Positions 60,692-64,000 of a DNA stretch of 64,000 bases are shown here, piece after piece. The stretch's first letter is position 1. Every line of letters starts with the position of its first letter. Source of the stretch: Saccharothrix sp. NRRL B-16348 (GTDB lineage Bacteria > Actinomycetota > Actinomycetes > Mycobacteriales > Pseudonocardiaceae); assembly GCF_001280085.1 (NCBI RefSeq), contig NZ_LGED01000068.1:62001-126000 (forward strand). The letters are read 5' to 3'. A program made the position numbers and the translations under genes. Under the pieces are notes generated by a model. That model was not told where the DNA came from, searched no databases, and saw only the letters and a list, made by a program, of their open reading frames with translations.

Positions 60692-61072
60692 ATGAACACA
60701 GGGATTCGCCTCGCCGTCGTCGTCACCGCCGCGTTCGGGCTCTGCTCGACCGGGGTCGCGGCGGCGCAGGACACCAGCTACGCGCCCATCACCATCAGCC
60801 CCGAAAAGGTGAAGCAGCTGTGCGAGCAGCGGGCGCCGAGGATCGAGGAGCGCGTCACGCGGCTGACCACCCGCATCAACGGCGGGCCGGAGGTGGCCGG
60901 GTCGACGGCGTGGCTGCGGGCCAAAGCGCAGCAGGCGCGCGACGCGGGCAACACCACCCGCGCCGAGCGGCTGGAACGGCGGCTGGAGCGGCGTGCGGAC
61001 CAGTTGACCAGGCTCGGTGACGCGCAGCGCCGCGTCGACGAGTTCCAGGCGCAGCACTGCGGCGTCAAGTGA
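60692..61072 (+). CDS. Small secreted helical protein
   Basis: This 126-aa protein has a signal peptide (MNTGIRLAVVVTAAFGLCSTGVAAA) and a mature part rich in charged heptad-like helices (RIEERVTRLTTRI … RAERLERRLERRADQLTRL) with two Cys that could pair (QLCEQ and QHCGVK). Function is unknown. Its stop overlaps a tiny lipoprotein gene by GTGA, which suggests they act together at the cell surface. Confidence 0.7.
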   Translation: MNTGIRLAVVVTAAFGLCSTGVAAAQDTSYAPITISPEKVKQLCEQRAPRIEERVTRLTTRINGGPEVAGSTAWLRAKAQQARDAGNTTRAERLERRLERRADQLTRLGDAQRRVDEFQAQHCGVK

Positions 61073-61209
61073 GGGCCGTGGTCGCGGCCGTCGTGCTGCT
61101 GTTCGCGGTGGCCGGGTGCCGTGCCGACGGCGCGACACCCGCGGACCCCGGCTTGGACGGCATCGAGGCGACGCTGGACAGCGTCGAGGCCGAGGTCGCC
61201 GAGCCGTAG
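61069..61209 (+). CDS. 46-residue lipoprotein
   Basis: A short frame starting at GTG 61069 encodes RAVVAAVVLLFAVAGC, a complete lipoprotein signal with Cys17, followed by an acidic tail of about 29 residues (LDGIEATLDSVEAEVAEP). Its GTGA overlap with the secreted-protein gene supports translation. It is shorter than the size cut-offs most gene finders use. Confidence 0.6.
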   Translation: MRAVVAAVVLLFAVAGCRADGATPADPGLDGIEATLDSVEAEVAEP

Positions 61210-61845
61210 CTACGGGTGGTAGCGGTCGGCCACCTCGACGATCTCCCCGCGGGCGTCGAAGGTGAGGCGTGGCGCGTACGGGAGGTAGTACGCGCCGCTG
61301 GTGAAGTCGTGCGCGGTGCACCGGACCAGGCCGAGGCCCTCGCCGTCGAGCCGGAGCCCTTCGGCCGCGTTCGGCGTGCAGCCCAACGGGGTGCGGAACG
61401 TCGCGCCAGGGGCGATCCGCGCGGTCCTGACCTGGTCCGCGGTCGCCTCGGCTCGGGTGTTGTTGCTCTCCGCGCGCACGATCCGCGCGGGCGCCCAGGT
61501 GATCGAACCGGCGTCCATCCCCCTGATCAGGGCCACGTCCACCGGTGGCGGTGGGGGAGCGGGAGGTGCGGTGGTGGGCTCGATCGCAGGGGCGGCCGCG
61601 GTCGTCGGCACCGCGGTCGTCGGCGCGCTGGTCGTCGGAGCGGTCGGTGGTGGGGTCGGCGTCGTGGTGGCCGGCGCGGTGGTGCTCGGAGGTGAGGTCG
61701 TCGTGGTGGTCGGCGTCGTGGACGCCGGCCCCGCCGCCTGCCCCGGGTCCGCCGTGCAGGCGGTGAGGAGCAGAACGGCGGCCAACCCCACGACCGGGCC
61801 GGTGGATCTCCTGCGCGGTCGTGCCCGGTCGTGAGTGGTGATCAT
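61210..61845 (-). CDS. Thr/Pro-rich lipoprotein
   Basis: This 211-aa protein has a signal with lipobox LLLTAC (Cys near residue 30), a long Thr/Pro/Ala-rich linker (residues about 40-100), and a C-terminal domain of about 105 residues with two Cys (LGCTPN, VRCTAH). The layout is of a cell-surface lipoprotein on a stalk; the domain is not recognised. An in-frame GTG at 61851 is an alternative start. Confidence 0.75.
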   Translation of the reverse strand: MITTHDRARPRRRSTGPVVGLAAVLLLTACTADPGQAAGPASTTPTTTTTSPPSTTAPATTTPTPPPTAPTTSAPTTAVPTTAAAPAIEPTTAPPAPPPPPVDVALIRGMDAGSITWAPARIVRAESNNTRAEATADQVRTARIAPGATFRTPLGCTPNAAEGLRLDGEGLGLVRCTAHDFTSGAYYLPYAPRLTFDARGEIVEVADRYHP

Positions 61846-61890
61846 GTCCACGGAAGCTAGCCGTGCCGCACCCCGACGCCCACCGTGGAA

Positions 61891-62520
61891 CTACTCAGGT
61901 TCCGCCTGCTGGTCCGGCGTGTACTGGGCCTTCGCCGCCGCGACGGCCGCCGCCAGCTCCTCGTCCGTCGCGGTGCCCGAGGCCTCGACCACCGCCGTCC
62001 ACGCGTCGATGGACCCGACGTTGAACTCCCGCGTCTCCGGCGAGTCGGCGGCGGCGAGCGGGTCGAAGTCGTCGGGCACCTCGCCCGCGAGGTACAGGCC
62101 GAGGCCGAGGAACGCGCCGTCCCAGCCGGGGCCGACGTACAGCGCGCCCGCGCCGCTGCCCGCCATCGCCTTGGGCACCGTGTGCTCCAGCTCGACCGTC
62201 GTCCGCTCGTCGGCGTCCTCGGTGAGGCGCAGCTCCACGATGCTGGTCTCGGCGCCCCACGTCAGCCGCAGCAGCTTCGGCGGCGAGCAGGTGAGGACGG
62301 TGCCGCCGGCGTTGTGCTCCACCTGGAAGCTGCCGCCCTCGCGCAGGTCGCCGCTGACCGGCAGGAACCAGCGCTTGAGCCGGTCCGGGTCGGTGACCGC
62401 GTCCCACACGTCCGCCGCCGCCGCGTCGTAGGTGCGGCGCAGCAGCACGCCGATGGTCTCGTCCGAGCCGGCCTGCACCTCGCGGTGGACGGCCTTGAGC
62501 TGGTCGGCGATGTCGATCAC
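61891..62520 (-). CDS. SRPBCC/AHSA1 (Aha1-like) domain protein
   Basis: This 209-aa protein has the AHSA1 signature (LLRRTYDAAAADVWDAVTDPDRLKRWFLPVSGDLREGGSFQ). It overlaps an ArsR regulator by GTGA, the standard pairing for this family. The C-terminus (AAVAAAKAQYTPDQQAEPE) is disordered. Ligand and role are unknown. Confidence 0.88.
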   Translation of the reverse strand: MIDIADQLKAVHREVQAGSDETIGVLLRRTYDAAAADVWDAVTDPDRLKRWFLPVSGDLREGGSFQVEHNAGGTVLTCSPPKLLRLTWGAETSIVELRLTEDADERTTVELEHTVPKAMAGSGAGALYVGPGWDGAFLGLGLYLAGEVPDDFDPLAAADSPETREFNVGSIDAWTAVVEASGTATDEELAAAVAAAKAQYTPDQQAEPE

Positions 62521-62861
62521 TGTTGTTCCTCCTTGAGTCGCCTCTCGCGCTTGCCGCGCGCGAGTTCGGTGGCCAGCGCGTCGAGGTGCCCGCTCCAGAA
62601 CCGGCGGAACCGGTCGAGCCACTCGTCCACCTCGCGCAGCCCTTGGTCGTCCACCGCGTAGAGGCGTCGGGTGCCCTCGGCGCGGACGCGGGCGAAGCCG
62701 TTCTCGCGCAGCACCCGCAGGTGCTGGGACACGGCGGGTTGCGAGATGCCGAACTCCCGGCGGACCACCTCCGTGACCGCGCCGGAGGTCTGCTCGCCGT
62801 CGGCGAGCAGCTCCAAGATGCGGCGACGGACCGGGTCGCCGAGGACGTCGAACGCGTGCAC
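62517..62861 (-). CDS. ArsR-family transcriptional regulator
   Basis: This 114-aa winged-helix repressor has FDVLGDPVRRRILELLADGEQTSGAV and the recognition helix ISQPAVSQHLRVLRENGF. The metal-binding ELCVCDL motif of SmtB/ArsR is missing, so it is a metal-independent member. It controls the overlapping SRPBCC gene and probably itself. The operator candidate lies just upstream. Confidence 0.9.
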   Translation of the reverse strand: MHAFDVLGDPVRRRILELLADGEQTSGAVTEVVRREFGISQPAVSQHLRVLRENGFARVRAEGTRRLYAVDDQGLREVDEWLDRFRRFWSGHLDALATELARGKRERRLKEEQQ

Positions 62862-62883
62862 GACCAGTATCTTTCAGGCTCGG

Positions 62884-62897
62884 CTTATATAAGTCAA
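62884..62897 (-). promoter_or_regulatory. Candidate promoter element and ArsR operator
   Basis: Minus-strand TTGACT (62897-62892) is a near-consensus -35. CTTATATAAG (62884-62893) is a perfect 10-bp palindrome overlapping it. A GATACT a few bases before GTG 62861 could be a leaderless -10 but lies about 20 bases away, so the exact promoter is unclear. Confidence 0.5.
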
Positions 62898-62977
62898 ATC
62901 TAAGACTCCGGAATTGTCGGTGGTCGGTGGCACTATCTCGAACGGATGTTCGGTACGCGTTCGAAGGGAGCCATGCG

Positions 62978-63625
62978 ATGCGAGTTCGACTAGATCCCCG
63001 TCAGTGGCCCGGCCGTGTCATCCCCGAGACCGACGCCGAGATCGACACGGCCGTCGAGGCGCTCTGCCTGCGCGCGACCTGGCCCGACGCCCACCGCGCC
63101 GCCGTGCGCCGGGTCGTCGAGCCCTGGTTCGCGGAGGGGTGGAGCGTCGATGCCCTGCTGGCGGCGGTCGACCGCAGGCCTGACGGCAGCAGGCAGGGCA
63201 GCCCGAGAAGCCGCGACCAGGTAGCGCACGACTTCCTCCGTGCGCGGCTGAGGTCGTGGTGGCAGGGGGGCGCGCGGCGTGCGCGCCCCCCGGTGGCGGG
63301 CATGACGCTGGGCGCCTGGTGGCGCGTCAACCGGCGCAACGCCCGCTTGACCGAGCCGCGCGCCCGGCGGCCGTTGAGCGCGGCGGGCAGCCTGGCGCGG
63401 GAGCAGTCGCGGGAGCGGGTGCGGTCGCGGCTGAAGGACCCGGTCGAGCGGTCGCGCGAGTTGGCGCGGCGGCGGCAGGAGGTGCTGGACGGGTTGTTGG
63501 TGCCGGGGCAACGGGTTCCGACGTTCGACGACGCCCGCAAACTGCTGGTCGACGTGCGGCTGCCCGCGCACCCGGTGTGCAGTCGGTGCGGGTGCAGGCA
63601 GGGGGTGCTGCCGAACGCCGCTTGA
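62978..63625 (+). CDS. Hypothetical protein of unknown family
   Basis: This 215-aa protein starts at ATG 62978, 7 bases after AAGGGAG. It has a helical N-terminal domain (DTAVEALCLRATWPDAHRAA, VRRVVEPWFAEGWSVDALLAAVDR), then a very basic middle (about 90-165) and a C-terminal CSRCGCRQG that could bind metal. The basic and Cys-rich parts suggest nucleic-acid contact, but I do not recognise the family. Confidence 0.65.
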   Translation: MRVRLDPRQWPGRVIPETDAEIDTAVEALCLRATWPDAHRAAVRRVVEPWFAEGWSVDALLAAVDRRPDGSRQGSPRSRDQVAHDFLRARLRSWWQGGARRARPPVAGMTLGAWWRVNRRNARLTEPRARRPLSAAGSLAREQSRERVRSRLKDPVERSRELARRRQEVLDGLLVPGQRVPTFDDARKLLVDVRLPAHPVCSRCGCRQGVLPNAA

Positions 63626-63827
63626 CGCGTCCTTAGTCTGTGGTACCCGACACGGTGAATTCGGCCGACGGGTCGTGTGCTTTCGGGTCGAGCTCGTGGT
63701 GTGGCGCTTCGTGACTTCGGGTGGCAACGCCCGCGGCGCCCGTCCTGCCGACCGAGGGTGTCGCGGCCTGTCGTGACGCGTCCGGTCGACGTCCCTGTTC
63801 CGCAAACTGTGGCCGTAGGAGTTGGCA

Positions 63828-64000
63828 GTGTCCTGGTTGTTCACCATCGTCCTGTGCGTGGCGGCGTTCCTGGCGGGCGCGGCCGCCGTCTGGCTGCGCC
63901 TCAACCCGACCATCCGCGACCTGCGCGCCCGCCTCGACCAGCCGGCCGCCAAGCCCACCACCCCTGCCTCCGACACCTCTACTCCCGACACTCCCGCCGT
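63828..64000 (+). CDS. Membrane protein, N-terminal part (3' end outside window)
   Basis: GTG 63828 follows AGGAG (63817-63821) by 6 bases. The 57 codons seen give one transmembrane helix (SWLFTIVLCVAAFLAGAAAVWL), then a basic helix and a Thr/Pro/Asp-rich stretch running off the end. No family can be assigned. The 200 bases before it (63626-63827) show no gene. Confidence 0.55.
   Translation, partial: MSWLFTIVLCVAAFLAGAAAVWLRLNPTIRDLRARLDQPAAKPTTPASDTSTPDTPA

Noticed and set aside
62990..63991. Minus-strand frame over 62990-63991
   Set aside because: It spans an intergenic region and two plus-strand starts with good ribosome binding sites, and its composition is shadow-like.

Overview
The window is high-GC DNA (roughly 70-75 % G+C by eye) with GTG starts, 4-base stop/start overlaps and leaderless-looking genes. 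It carries a LacI regulator with a CebR-type box, an actinobacterial 6C RNA and many actinobacterial DUF families. It is chromosomal DNA of an actinomycete, most plausibly a Pseudonocardiaceae member such as Saccharothrix, Actinosynnema or Lentzea (an inference from gene style). No rRNA, tRNA, CRISPR array or prophage was seen.

Layout. 1-4840: plant-glucan use (3' end of a GH1 beta-glucosidase, an overlapping CebR-like repressor, then a secreted GH74 xyloglucanase with CBM2 behind a perfect CebR-type operator). 4848-9500: a LapA-like protein, an HTH/nSTAND/WD40 signalling protein, a small kinase-like ATPase, a nested inverted repeat and an I36-inhibitor-like small protein. 9685-13434: xylose catabolism (ROK repressor, divergent xylA-xylB, operator between). 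13480-21049: aminoglycoside-phosphotransferase-like protein, flavodoxin-like protein, HTH protein, ZIP-type transporter, epimerase, small DUF proteins and a nucleotidyltransferase/BON/phosphoesterase operon. 21197-28497: an eight-gene, tightly overlapped cluster with gmhB, gmhA and hldE-like heptose genes, three glycosyltransferases, an SDR and a P450. 28527-37295: small membrane proteins, alcohol and aldehyde dehydrogenases, an OmpR-type two-component system and a ChaB-like protein. 37296-39905: an IS607-family element with a frameshifted recombinase and an intact TnpB. 39911-43369: DesK-type kinase, LuxR-type regulator and ABC-2 exporter. 43921-50640: a second saccharide cluster (UDP-sugar dehydrogenase, GT9, two GT2, a NodU-type carbamoyltransferase and a UXS-type decarboxylase). 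50630-55398: regulators, an aldo/keto reductase, an ExoY/CyaA-like cyclase-domain protein and an orphan solute-binding lipoprotein. 55619-60574: a 6C RNA, GH65 plus a beta-phosphoglucomutase-like HAD, NDH-2-like oxidoreductase, DUF3140. 60692-64000: small secreted proteins and lipoproteins, an ArsR/AHSA1 pair and a truncated membrane protein.

How it fits together. Three themes recur. (1) Plant polysaccharide use: beta-glucoside and xyloglucan degradation plus xylose uptake into the pentose phosphate pathway, each with a recognisable operator. (2) Surface or secondary-metabolite glycosylation: activated heptose in one cluster, UDP-glucuronate/UDP-xylose and carbamoylation in another. (3) A stress-type regulon: at least fourteen start sites, many of DUF or redox genes, and the 6C RNA lie just downstream of GNNT-N14-16-GGGTA(C/A/G/T) promoters, the SigB/SigF/SigH-like consensus of actinobacteria; several are back-to-back on a shared GGGTACCC core. 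All functions are read from sequence motifs alone; nothing was searched or computed.
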